Assembly: GCA_035772735.1 (NCBI GenBank)
Contig: JASDFA010000007.1
Span: 82,607,501 to 82,671,500 of the forward strand
Reading direction: 5' to 3'
Length of the DNA: 64,000 nucleotides
Origin: Datura wrightii
Taxonomy: Eukaryota > Streptophyta > Magnoliopsida > Solanales > Solanaceae
A model generated the notes under the pieces. The model was not told the DNA's origin. It ran no database searches and saw only the letters and a list, made by a program, of their open reading frames with translations. The translations under genes and the position numbers were made by a program. Shown one piece after another: positions 11,233 through 21,255 of this stretch (the stretch's first letter is position 1; each line of letters opens with the position of its first letter).

Positions 11233-11282
11233 GACGTCGAGCCGCGACGGTAAACCAGGCGCTGCACGGGAGGCAACCCGTG
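11233..11282 (+). other. Conserved RNA block with AGGCAA-loop hairpin
   Basis: GACGTCGAGCCGCGAC (11233-11248; GTCG and CGAC can pair) is followed by AGGCGCTG and a hairpin: CACGGG (11265-11270), loop AGGCAA (11271-11276), CCCGTG (11277-11282). Element 2 has the same block on the minus strand at 21199-21250, with stem CTTGGG/CCCAAG, so two base pairs changed together while loop and flanks stayed the same. It lies about 95 bases after the gag-protease stop. Confidence 0.7.
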
Positions 11283-11540
11283 AAAAAAAATTTTTTTTTC
11301 TTTCTTTTTGTAAAGTGTAAATAGATTTTTCTTTTTCTTTTTCTTGATTTACTACAAAATTTTTTGTTTTAGTTTTTGTTTATTTGTATTTAGAGTGAAA
11401 CCTATAATTCTAACCAATTTTGTATAGTGAGATGAATTTCAGGTCAAACGGAGAAAAATATGCACGGAATCGCGAAGGAAAAGTCGAGGTATGAAAAATT
11501 AATAAAAAGTGGCAGATAGTGAGCTGGGGCGATAGCTCCG

Positions 11541-11675
11541 TGTCACGGAGGTGGACCTCCGCGTTACCTCCGTGACATGTTGAGGTATAACCCGGAAATT
11601 TTAAAAATTTCCAGAACAGTCTCGCGATGGCTCTGTGTCACGGAGCTAGTGCACCACGATGCACCCCGTGACACA
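11541..11675 (+). promoter_or_regulatory. Internal copy of the LTR-promoter inverted-repeat module
   Basis: Two perfect inverted repeats: TGTCACGGAGG (11541-11551)/CCTCCGTGACA (11567-11577) and TGTGTCACGG (11634-11643)/CCGTGACACA (11666-11675). They match the words upstream of the TATA box in the LTRs. A weak TATA-like TGTATATCG follows at about 11681. This suggests a promoter for ORF2, but no strong TATA box is present. Confidence 0.4.
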
Positions 11676-11876
11676 TTGCCTTGTATATCGCGACGGGTCA
11701 CACCGGTTCGCCGGGTGACCCGCGCGATTGCCTTACTTTTTAACCCCGAAAACCCTCCCTTTTCCCTCATTTTTTAATCTCTCCGCGACCAAACCCCCCA
11801 AAACCCACCCCCCATCAACGTGACACAGAGTAAGGAAAGAAATTCAACAAGTTTTCTTCGATTCTTCAAAGTCAAG

Positions 11877-12567
11877 GTATGTTTTCCGATTTCCTCTCAA
11901 ATTCTTGTCGATTTTCTTCGATATTGAGCATGGGAGGTGAGCTAAATTTCCCTAAGTAGAAATTAAGCATGAATTCGAGTTAATTGTTGTTGATGAATGT
12001 TTGAAATGTCGTTATGATTGCTTGAACTTGTCAATTGCATACATTAATCGAATTTGCTTGATAATATCAATTTTAGGGATTGTTTTTGAATTTGAAGTTG
12101 AAAATGTAGTGAAATTATGAATTTCATGCCGGGATGGATGTGTTGAATGAGATGAGTCGATGTACAAATTGTTAGGATGTTAATAGAACGACGGATTCTC
12201 GGGTGAAGGGAATGTTGAAATTTGTAAGAATTTGGTTAGTTGTATAGGTTCGTGTAGATAAATTTTTGTTGTTATTTTTGTTTCTTTTTTTTGTTTGTGC
12301 TAAGTGTGACGGGTAAAATGTTAGCGATGGTAGTGATTGTGATTGGCTGTACGAAGTCTGAGTAGTACGCAGAAGATATACCGTCGAATTTTTCGAATGC
12401 ACTAAGCATGATTGTATAGTTGTTTATTGTGTGTAAATAAAGATAATCTTGCCGTACTGTTGTAACTGTAGCTAAGGACAAAGTGTGGGGTAACCTAGCT
12501 TAACCCGACTTTAGCCAAAGTTAATATCCGTTAGCTTAACATTGATCTTGTTTACTTGGATTGACAG
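11877..12567 (+). other. Possible leader intron before ORF2
   Basis: CAAG|GTATGT at 11876/11877 is a good plant donor, and TTGACAG ending at 12567 is a fair acceptor, five bases before the ATG at 12573. The stretch between is AT/T-rich like a plant intron. Inferred from sequence alone. Confidence 0.35.
12481..12491 (+). other. Internal polypurine-tract word, copy 1
   Basis: AAGTGTGGGGT, identical to the word at the 3' polypurine tract (15625-15635), about 80 bases before ORF2. Confidence 0.55.
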
Positions 12568-12572
12568 GTAAA

Positions 12573-13771
12573 ATGGCAAGTAGGCAAGAGAAAGGGAAAG
12601 GCGCATCAACTTCGGGCGCCGAAAGGAAGCGGATCAAACTGGGCACAGCAGTCCCAGCAGCACCAGCAGTTCCACGCGGCCAACGCCGCCAATATGGAAC
12701 AAGATGGGTGACTGATGAGGAGAAAAAGTGGTACGCAAAGCACAAAGAAAACAAATATTTCCCCGAGGAGCATATAGCACGGGAACCATTGGCACAGGAG
12801 TTCCCTAAGATGGTCCACCAGATCGAGGCAGCTGGGCTCAATTTCATCTTTGAGGAGCCCAAGGAATGCAATCTGCACTTGGTTCGAGAATTCTATGCCA
12901 ATTGGAACCCGACTATCAGAAGCCACACCATCAAGATCAGAGGGCAAATAGTCACTTTGGAGCCCCACAACCTCAATGCCATCATAGGAGCGCGGGACAC
13001 AGACACCCATGTACTCCGACAGCTGAACATTACCCCACCATATGCGGACATCAGGCGCACATTCTGTGGGACCCGATCGACAGCAAGATGAAGCAAACAC
13101 AAAGAGAGGGGCTACCACCAGACTTTGCCATATTCACAGATGAACAGGGAAGCCCGAATCTGGCTGAAGATAGTCTGCTCATGCCTAATCCTAGGGGTAC
13201 ATATGAAAGATGTAACCCGGGATCGTGTATGCCTGGTGTACGCCCTGATGAAAGGGTTGGAGATCAACGTGGGGGCGATAATTATCTCTGCCATGAAGAG
13301 AGCCCCGCTGCACCTAGACTAATCACCACCTTCCTCAGGGGCCTAGATGTTGAGGAGGAGGCCCTTGACTATATCCCGCAGATGGAGCGGCGGGCCTTGG
13401 ATGTTACTAAAACTAAGGCTCCCGACACCACCCACGGGCTAGTGCTTACACTTGGCGAGCGACATGCTCGTGACGACCAGTATATGGCTCGAATGTATGG
13501 GATGCAAATGCTCCAGCTGAGGATAGGTGGGAGGCCGGCGACAGAGGAGGAGCTATGGCAACTCGAGCTAGACTACCCTTTCGGCGAAAACGCCAGGGCT
13601 CTATGCCGAGCGGGGCCAGCATTTGTAGAGCCCACAGATGATGATGTCCACACAGATGAGGAGACACGTCGGGAGGACTCTGATGTGGAGTCCGATGATG
13701 ACAACGGAGGTGACTCGGACATGGGAGATGAAGCAGCAGCACCCGACGAAGAAGTGGAATACTTTGACTGA
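12573..13771 (+). pseudogene. ORF2 of element 1: plant 'putative transposon protein' type
   Basis: The ATG at 12573 opens a frame with a basic, Lys/Arg-rich start of about 25 residues. A domain follows from about 12690 with words such as VREFYANW, RGQIVTLEP and, after an in-frame TGA at 13089 (CGA to TGA is the likely change), NREARIWLKIV and EINVGAIII. I recognise this as the domain annotated in plant genomes as 'putative plant transposon protein' (Transposase_32 as I recall). Near 13300-13320 the frame shifts, and the C-terminal part, with LITTFLRGL and a very acidic Asp/Glu tail, ends at 13771. Its biochemical role is unknown; the name is historical and no catalytic motif is visible. In position it resembles an extra ORF downstream of gag-pol, but it has no membrane segment or signal peptide, so an envelope role is unsupported. 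Confidence 0.6.
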
Positions 13772-13840
13772 TCAGGGAGTTCCACCACGTGATTTTGTGC
13801 TATTTTAATTTTTGTGAACACTGGAGACAGTGTTTGAGCT

Positions 13841-13851
13841 AAGTGTGGGGT
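13841..13851 (+). other. Internal polypurine-tract word, copy 2
   Basis: AAGTGTGGGGT, exact, 70 bases after the ORF2 stop. Confidence 0.55.
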
Positions 13852-14020
13852 GGGAGTAGTTAGGTGCTGGGTTGGGTTGTTTTGTATGTATGCTCTATTC
13901 TGTTGTCGTGTATGTGAAAATTTGTTTGTCCCTGTTAGTTGTGAATTTTTGTTGTTCTGTTTGTAAAATTTATGTGAAATTGATGTGTGTTGCTGAATGT
14001 CGCTAGTTGATTCTGATTCT

Positions 14021-14108
14021 GTACATATTTTTGTTATCGAAATGATCGATATTATTAATTTTTTAAAATATTTTGTACATATTTCTTCTATCGAAATGAT
14101 CGATATTT
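14021..14108 (+). repeat. Direct repeat around ATCGAAATGATCGAT
   Basis: GTACATATTT...TATCGAAATGATCGATATT occurs twice, starting at 14021 and 14075. The core is close to palindromic. Confidence 0.6.
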
Positions 14109-15624
14109 TCAACATTTTTTTTGGGTTTCTCGGCGTTTGTTTTCGGTTCTTTTACCGAGAATAGTCCCATTGAACCGAAGTAATAGTTAGTGACCGTTCC
14201 CTATGATGGATGGATGACGACCGTTTTAAGGGAAATGTAGTCGGTAGGAGTAATTATTTTTCAATTATTTTTTTTAGTTTTTTTCTTTGGTGGATTGCAT
14301 CCCAAAACCTGTAGTTACTGTATGGTTGCGAAATTCTGGTTTCGTGTTGTACATGATATTTAAAATGCAAAGGTGATTCATATGAAAGCATGCAACTTTG
14401 TAAATATGTTGAGATACCTAGGCCATAGAGTTCGATTCAGTGTGATTGAGGCTTAATGTTTGAATTCATGTAATTAGCTGATGGAAGAGTCTGTGAATAC
14501 ATCTTAAATTGAGCATGTGCAAAAAGTGTGAAGTGAGGTGTTGTTATTCCATGCTATTGTGAAGTGTCTAGAACTTGCCTGGTGTGTGTACAAAACGAAA
14601 TGAAGGAGGTGTATTGTAGCAAAGGATGTAGGCATTTCTTTGTTTTAACCGAGAGTTTCTATTTTTTTTTCTTGTCATACACTACCTTTTTATGTGATTG
14701 TCTACCCTAGTCAGCCCGTTGAGCCTTTAGCCGATTATTTCTTTCTTTTGTCCAAAATTCTATAAACTAAGCTTAATTCTTTCTTTTCATTAGCCGTAAA
14801 GTCTATACAAAACTCTTAAGCGCTTAAGAAGAGAAAATCATTTCCCCGAAGTGTCAAAGAGTGAGAATGGTGAAAAGAAAAAGAAAAGCAGAGTGATAGA
14901 AGAAAAGAAAAGGTTGAAGGTGCACTTGCTATAAATTAACGATAATGAAGGTGCATGAATAATCTTTGTTGTTGTGTCAAGTGTGCTTAATACGATGGGC
15001 CATACTAAAGAAAATCATCAAGAATGGGATGATGGAAAAAAAAGAAAGAAACAATGTCCATGAGTTGATGGGATGTGTTGAAAAGGTGCTTAAGGATGCT
15101 AGTGGCTATTATTGGCTAACCCAATATTTACTAGTTCCGTAGCTTCCATTACAACCCGTTAAAGTCCTACGTGATCTTACATCGCACTTCTTTATATTAG
15201 TGGAGTAATACACTAAGGGCAAGCTTATGGGTCATGACATGATGCATGTGAATTCTTTTGGGAGAGAGAGCGAAATTGTGTTTACATGCCCCTACTTGAA
15301 TTCTTGTGAGTCATATGAGCAAAAAGGGGAAGATTCTCTTGTGTTGTGAGGGCACATGCTTGATGAAAGATTAATTTTCGTGTCGGATATCTTGATCAGC
15401 TAATTTGCATGAGTTTGCCAATATCGAGAGTCAATTCTTAAATTCTAGGAGATCTTGATGTATTGAAGGTCATTGCACTGATAAGACCATGCATGTTTTC
15501 TTGATGTTTTGCTGTATTGAATAATTGGTATAACCGTAGCCTAAATTGTCGAACCAAAGTAGCGAGGTTGGGATGTAAATTGCATGAAGTGTAGGATTGT
15601 TGTTCGAGGAAGAACAAGGATTTA

Positions 15625-15638
15625 AGTGTGGGGTAAGT
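15625..15638 (+). other. 3' polypurine tract of element 1
   Basis: AAGTGTGGGGTAAG directly precedes the 3' LTR (TGATC at 15639); this is the plus-strand primer position. Confidence 0.7.
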
Positions 15639-17056
15639 GATCTTGGGCAAATTTATATGCCCAAGTGATACTCAAAAGTACCATTTTAGCCTTGTTTATC
15701 TATCAATGTGTATACATTTTCATGTAATTGGTAATAAAATGTGAATTTATACTAACCAACATGATTAGCATTGTTTTGCAGGTAAAAGGTGATTTTGGGA
15801 AGCTTAAATGCATGTTGGATGATATCGGGGTTGGACTTGGATGCGAGCAAGGAACAAGGCATTGGACAACATGAAATAAAGGGGCTACGCGATGGAGCCG
15901 TGTCAAGCTGCCATCGCGGAGGCCTTCTGCCTGGATAGGGAAAATTCACCCAAATTCCAGAGAGGGTCCGCGTCCGCTCCGTGGCACGGTGGCTTGGATC
16001 CGCGTTGCACGCCGTGCCACGTTAAGCCTTAATTCCTGGACCCCCAGTTCCAGTGAGGGTCCACGTCCGTAGCGTGTCACGGAGGCAGTGCTCCGCGATG
16101 CACTCCGTGACACGTTGCTCGTTATTCTGGGAAAAATTCCCAGTAGTATAATAGAACACTTAGATTCATTTTTCAATATTTTGACTTGGTGGAGCAAGAA
16201 CGTGGGTTACAGGCAGTTGAGGGACGAAAATATCAGGGTTTTTTCTCTCTTTCTTTCTTCTTTAATTCAATTGCTTGTATGATTAACACTCATTTAAAGA
16301 TGTTTAATCCACAAATGAGTGGCTAATTCCTCTTCTTGCTGAGGTTATGAACAATTGTGATGAAATGTGATCATTGAATTCTTTGGTTTTTCATCTTTTC
16401 TTCCATGTTGTTCTATTAATTCTTGTTCTTACTGCATTAGTGTGTGGCCTACGTTAATGTATATCTAAAAAGTCCGGTTTCACTCGAGAGAGCAAGAAAT
16501 TGGAAAGTTGTGAATTAATAGGATATGTTCTTTACTTGGTTTGGGAAAATTGAGTCTTGATTTGCTTTCAGGATAGAAATATACCTGAAAGTCGTATTGG
16601 TCAAATTAGGAACCGGGTTTTTATGGCTAGAACATAAATTGCATTTGATCACAGAAATGTAGACGGATGGTTCATGATTCTTAAGTGATGTTAAATACGA
16701 GAGTTTTAATCTCTTGGCAAATGTTCTTGGCTAGCAACTGGAGGAAAAGATTAACCAAAGTATGATGATAATTAATTTCATTACATGTTCGTTTAACCTC
16801 AGCATGCTCTCATTCATAGTTCAGACTCAAATTAGATAATTGTTTTTAGCTTTAGTTTAAAAAATTAGAAAACAAACTATCAAACTTTTGGTTACACTGT
16901 TGTCTGCATTTTTAGAAGTAAAATATAGTACACTTGAGCAAATTACACTTCATCCAAGTCTCTGTGGGATTGATACTTGGCTTACTAAAGCCACTTACTA
17001 CTTGTTCGACCACATGCACTTGCGTGTCGTTTTATACCCTACAAAACACCCGAACA
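15639..17056 (+). repeat. 3' LTR of element 1
   Basis: 1418 bases, same termini as the 5' LTR, followed by the duplication GCTAC (17057-17061). Its promoter differs: the 12-bp inverted repeat is intact (16073-16084/16103-16114) but the TATA box has lost one A (TATAATA, 16147-16153). Confidence 0.93.
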
Positions 17057-17843
17057 GCTACCACACCTAAAGTAAGCACCTGTACCCGCCAAACGCTGCC
17101 CTATGTGTCTCTGGCCACATCTGCTACACTCTGGAGGGATGATCTCTGAGGGTCTGCTACTCTCTGACCTCTAGAGCTTGGTGCTCGCCCCCTCTAATCG
17201 TGCCTGATCCTGGATGGAACACTCATAGCTGAAGGCACTGGGGATGAAGATCTCTGATAGGACTACTAATGATGCCTACTAGGTCTCTGCTGGGAAAACC
17301 CAAAGCTATCAATCCTGGCCCTCTTGGCCTCTCTCTCCCACTCACTTACATGTACCGCCTCTATCTGATGGGCGTACAGGACTATCCGAGCAAAGTTAAT
17401 ATCCTAAAGAAGCATCGCAGTTCGGTAAACCCTGACCAAGTAGTCTACTGTCCCATGCACAAAACTGCTCACTCGGGCTCTTTGATTCGCTACCATCTAA
17501 GGTGCATACTTGGACAGACGAGTGAACTCCAAGGCATTATCTGAACTGTCATCTTCCCTTTCATTAGATTCACAAACTCGATTGCTTTGATTTCCCTCAT
17601 CCCCGAGGGAAGAACTGATCTAGAAAAGCGGCACGAAACTCGTCTCAACTAATAGGGCCTGCTCTAACTGCCCTACTATCCTTCCATTGCTTAAACCAAC
17701 TGTGCGTAACCCCTTTCAACTGGTACGAGTCTAAACCGGCACACTCCCCAGTCACCCCCATAATCTGGATGATCTTCAGAATCTCCTTAATGAACTCATG
17801 TCAATCCTCGTCCACCCTTGATCCAAGAAACTCCGGAGTGTTT
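17057..17843 (-). pseudogene. Chromovirus gag, central and zinc-knuckle part
   Basis: Minus strand. From right to left: the start of the gag core, EFLGSRVDED, then words such as KGVTHSWFKQWKD and EFRAAFLDQFFPRG, then a linker, then zinc-binding words CSRCGQRHIG and YFRCG at 17060-17140. In the first knuckle the last Cys is replaced by Arg. Several stops and frame changes are present (for example after VDED and in PRG*REI). Split from the gag start (23809-24066) by element 2 and from the protease (6924-7265) by element 1. Confidence 0.75.
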
Positions 17844-19277
17844 TGCTCGGTGCTTTGGTAGGGGTTAAAAACCGACACGCAAGTGCACGTGGTCAAACAA
17901 GTAATAAAGTGGCTAAGTAAGCCAAGTATCGATCCAAGGAGACTCTGGATAAGTAAAATTGCTTAAGTATACTATATTCTAGTTTACTTCTAATTATGTT
18001 GACAACAATGTAACCAAAAGTTAAATAATTTTGTTTATAAACTATATACTAAAACTATTAACAAATATTTACTTGAATTGAAACTATGGATAAGAGCATG
18101 CCAAGGTTAAGAACAAGTAATGAATTCGATAGTAATCATAATTCGGTTATTCTTCTCTTCATGTTGCTAGCCAAGAACATTAGCCTAGAGATTAAAACTC
18201 TCGTATTTAATCTCACTTTAGAATCATAAACCATTCGTCTACATTTCTGTGATTAAATGCAATTTATGACCTAGCAATACAATTCCGGTTCCTAAATTGA
18301 CTAATACGGCTTTCAAGTATATTTCTATCAGGAAAGCACATCAAAACCCAATTTTCCCAAATCAAGTTAAGAACAATACCCTATTAATTCACAACTTTCC
18401 AATTTCTTGCTCTCTCGAGTGAAATTGGACTTTTTAGATGTACATTAATGTTGGCCACACACTAATGCAGTAAGAACAAGAATTAATATTACAACATAAA
18501 AGAAGAAGATGAAAAACCATATAATTCACAATCAAAATTCAATACACATGTTCAAAACCTTAGCAAGGAAGAGAATTAGCCACTCATTTGTGGATTGATC
18601 ATCCTCAAATGAGTGTAGATCATACGTACAATTGATTGAAAGAAGAAAGAAAGAGAGAAAAACCCTTAGCTTTTTCGTCCCTCAACTGCTGCTAACCCAC
18701 GTCCTAGCTCCACCAAGTCTTAATTATGAAAAATAAACCTAAGTGTGCTATTTATATTAGTAGGAATCTTTCCCGAATTAACAAGCAACGTGTCACGGAG
18801 TGCATCGCGGAGCACGGCCTCCGTGACACGCTACGGACGCGGAGGCTCTCTGGAAAATCACCTGAAATCGGCCCAGGCAGTACCTTGCCGCGTTGGCAAC
18901 GTGTCACGCTGCCTGGGCAGCGCGTTGCAGCCCCATGATCGCGGAGTCCACCTTCCGTGGCACGTTGCCAACGCGCAGGTGGGCTGTTTTGAGCGGCCTG
19001 CCTGCCGTGGCACCTTGTCGACGCGCCGGTGGGCTGTTTTGTGCCTCTTCCTTGCCGACGTTCGCGTGTTAATTCCGTTTCCAAGCTTCTACTTCACCAA
19101 CTCATGGATTAGTTACTCAAACATCATCAAAACCTACAAAACAAAGGCTAATCATGTTGGTTAGCACATATCTCCACATTATATAAAATTACATGAAAAT
19201 ATATACAATAAATTTGATAAACAAGACTAATTTAAGTAATAACGAGTATCTCGGGCATATATTTTTGCCCGTGATCA
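17844..19277 (-). repeat. 3' LTR of element 2
   Basis: On the minus strand TGATCACGGG (ending 19277) to CACCGAGCA (17844). The upstream neighbour on that strand is the polypurine tract. Confidence 0.92.
18749..18830 (-). promoter_or_regulatory. 3' LTR promoter of element 2
   Basis: TATAAATA (18749-18756, minus) with the perfect 12-bp inverted repeat CGTGTCACGGAG/CTCCGTGACACG at 18789-18830. The GC-rich stretch 18860-19060 farther upstream is repetitive too (CCGTGGCAC, ACGCGC words) but differs from element 1. Confidence 0.6.
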
Positions 19278-19279
19278 CA

Positions 19280-19290
19280 ACCCCACACTT
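19280..19290 (-). other. 3' polypurine tract of element 2
   Basis: AAGTGTGGGGT on the minus strand, two bases before the 3' LTR. Confidence 0.7.
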
Positions 19291-20908
19291 AAAGCCTTGT
19301 TCATCCTCGAACAACCTTTTACATATCATGCAAATGGAGACTCCTACATAACTAATTTAGCAAGATAATTCAGGTTACGGCTATAATGATTATGTAAGAT
19401 ACAAGCTAAAAATAGAGCATGCCTGATTTGATCATTGAAATGAAGTACAACCATGTTAAGACTTCTTAACCTCAAGAATCGACTCTCAATTTTAGCAAAC
19501 TCATGCAAATCATCTGATTAAGAAATCCCACATGAAATATATCCTTCTTTCAACATGTGCCCCTCACGGAAAGAGAGTTACCCAATCACACGCAAAAATA
19601 ATTTTTTACATCACAACATGTGTGGGTACATGAATAGAATTACGCTCACTCTCACAAAGAATTCACATGCATTATGTAATGACCCATAAGCTTGCCCTTA
19701 GTGTTTTATTCCACTAATATAAGGATGTGTGAATGTAAGATCAAGTAGGACTTTTTAGGTTGTAATGTAACTCAGGTGCGGGTAGGTACTATTATGATCA
19801 GTAATAGTGACTATCTTTCCTAAGCGCTTTTAATACATCACGCCTTCATTACAAACTTCCCTTCCCTCATTTCACCTTTTTTCTCCTTTTAGTTTTCTTT
19901 TTCCTCTTTTGTTCCCCCATTTCTTTCGACACTTTTAGCTTATTAGTAAGGAGTACTTAAGAAATATGTTTCATTCATTCCTTTTCTTACTCCTTACTAA
20001 TAACCAACCATTTTCACACAAATGCACCTTTTTCCGTTTCTCCACTATTACAATTGCTACTTTCCCTTCTTTTCCATTCTTCTCACTCCTTTACCCTTTC
20101 GGATTTTTCCTTTAAGCGCTTCGGAATTTTGGTTCAATTTCAAGGCTAATGAAACAAAAAGGATTAAGCTTATGTTGCAGCTGTCAAAGAATAGGCTCAA
20201 GGATCAATGGGGTTAACTAGGATTAATTTTTCAAGGTAGGTATAATGAGGGATAAAAAGTCGGTTCATTCAAAGAAATGCCTATATCATTTCCTCCAATT
20301 CACATCCTTCATTTCGTTTTATAAACACACCAGGCAAGTTCTAGACAATCCACAATAGCACGGAATACTCAAAAACCTTACACTCATGGCACATGCTCAA
20401 ATCAAGACACAATCAGTAGACTCTTACTCAGCTAATCACAAGAATTCGGAATTAAGCTTCAAACATATTGAGTCAAATTCAAGAGCCTAAGTGTCTCGAA
20501 CAAAGTTATACACTTGCATGCTTCCCACTGAACATACTTGCCTCTTACAACCATGTATAGCACATAAAAAGAACATGAAGCACCAATTAATTATGGTTTC
20601 AAAAACCCAAAACCTATCGACTAATGTTTCCTCAAGACGGTCGTCATCCATCCATCGTCAGAAACAGTCCCTAACTATGACTAAAAACACTATATACAGA
20701 CAACGGAAAGAAAGAAAAAGAAAATTTTTATTCTTTGGTTCAAAGACCCCCCGTCGGAAAAGAACCGAAAAGAAAAACCAATGGGTGATGAAGTCATGCT
20801 TAATTCACAAAAATTTTTCAAATTTTTCAAATTTTTCACAAGCATTACATTCACCAAAAATCGTTAAGCACAACAAAAATATTTGAAATTTCCCTTGAAA
20901 TTTCCCTC

Positions 20909-20919
20909 ACCCCACACTT
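20909..20919 (-). other. Internal polypurine-tract word in element 2, copy 2
   Basis: AAGTGTGGGGT on the minus strand, exact. Confidence 0.5.
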
Positions 20920-21040
20920 AAATCATGCTATGTCCTCATAGCATCAAATTAAAATCTAAAAAGGGTGAGAAATACTCCCTGAGGCCTTTAGGCCTAGCCA
21001 ACAACATGCCTTTCTTCAACTTTGCACAAGTGGGTGTTCG

Positions 21041-21051
21041 ACCCCACACTT
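21041..21051 (-). other. Internal polypurine-tract word in element 2, copy 1
   Basis: AAGTGTGGGGT on the minus strand, exact, about 150 bases past the hairpin. Confidence 0.5.
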
Positions 21052-21198
21052 TTTCTTTTCCATGCTTGTTAGCTTCCTCCTCCACGGGTACTCAGACTTC
21101 CCCTCCATCTGTGCTTAACTTTCCACCAAAACAACACAAGGTGAAAATAAACAAAAATTAACTCAATTGCAAGAAATTAAAATGGTACCTGTGGTACC

Positions 21199-21250
21199 CT
21201 TGGGTTGCCTCCCAAGCAGCGCCTAATTTTATGTCGCGGCACGACGTACC
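21199..21250 (-). other. Conserved RNA block with AGGCAA-loop hairpin, element 2
   Basis: Minus strand: GACGTCGTGCCGCGAC, then AGGCGCTG, then stem CTTGGG (21211-21216), loop AGGCAA (21205-21210), stem CCCAAG (21199-21204). Same order and spacing as 11233-11282. It begins within ten bases of the end of the ORF. Confidence 0.7.
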
Positions 21251-21255
21251 AAGTT

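Larger units (their letters stand above)
11140..12572 (+). other. Noncoding middle of element 1: hairpin block, internal repeats, leader
   Basis: There is no coding sequence where RT, RNase H and integrase would lie. The stretch holds the conserved hairpin block (11233-11282), an A/T-rich tract, two GC-rich inverted repeats of LTR-promoter type (11541-11577, 11634-11675), a polypyrimidine-rich segment, a possible intron (11877-12567) and an internal polypurine word (12481-12491). It then meets the ATG of ORF2 at 12573. Confidence 0.6.
13772..15624 (+). other. 3' noncoding region of element 1
   Basis: About 1.85 kb without a credible ORF. It holds an internal polypurine word (13841-13851), a direct repeat with period 54 (14021-14108), and long T-, A- and GA-rich stretches. 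Words such as CACTAAGGGCAAGCTTATGGG recur, in altered form, in the 3' region of element 2, so the two noncoding regions are related. Confidence 0.6.
7266..17056 (+). mobile_element. Element 1: Athila-like nonautonomous LTR retrotransposon
   Basis: Complete in structure: 5' LTR 7266-8686, tRNA-Asp primer site, gag-protease, a long noncoding stretch, a second ORF, polypurine tract and 3' LTR 15639-17056, flanked by GCTAC at 7261-7265 and 17057-17061. The two LTRs look about 98% identical by eye, so the insertion is fairly recent. No reverse transcriptase, RNase H or integrase is encoded, so it must borrow them from an autonomous Athila relative. It landed in the zinc-knuckle region of a minus-strand chromovirus gag. 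Confidence 0.92.
19291..21198 (-). other. 3' noncoding region of element 2
   Basis: No credible ORF; open frames here are T-rich and lack any family resemblance. It contains exact polypurine words at 20909-20919 and 21041-21051, an AAATTTTTC repeat (20811-20838), and sequence related to 13772-15624 of element 1. Confidence 0.55.

Noticed and set aside
12866..13320. Plus-strand frame overlapping the ORF2 domain as a separate gene
   Set aside because: Only the part after about 13320 is ORF2-like in this frame; the upstream part is the wrong frame of the domain. A frameshift explains it better.
12573..13771. ORF2 as an envelope gene, by analogy with env-like Athila ORFs
   Set aside because: No signal peptide, membrane segment or coiled fusion-type region; the sequence matches the soluble 'transposon protein' family instead.
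18726..19164. Arg/Ser-rich open frames on both strands over the GC-rich LTR zone
   Set aside because: They arise from GC-rich inverted repeats; frames on both strands look alike because the DNA is palindromic. They recur in each LTR for that reason only.
20491..20886. 131-residue plus-strand open frame
   Set aside because: Antisense in the noncoding 3' region of element 2, Lys/Ser-rich by composition, not seen in element 1.
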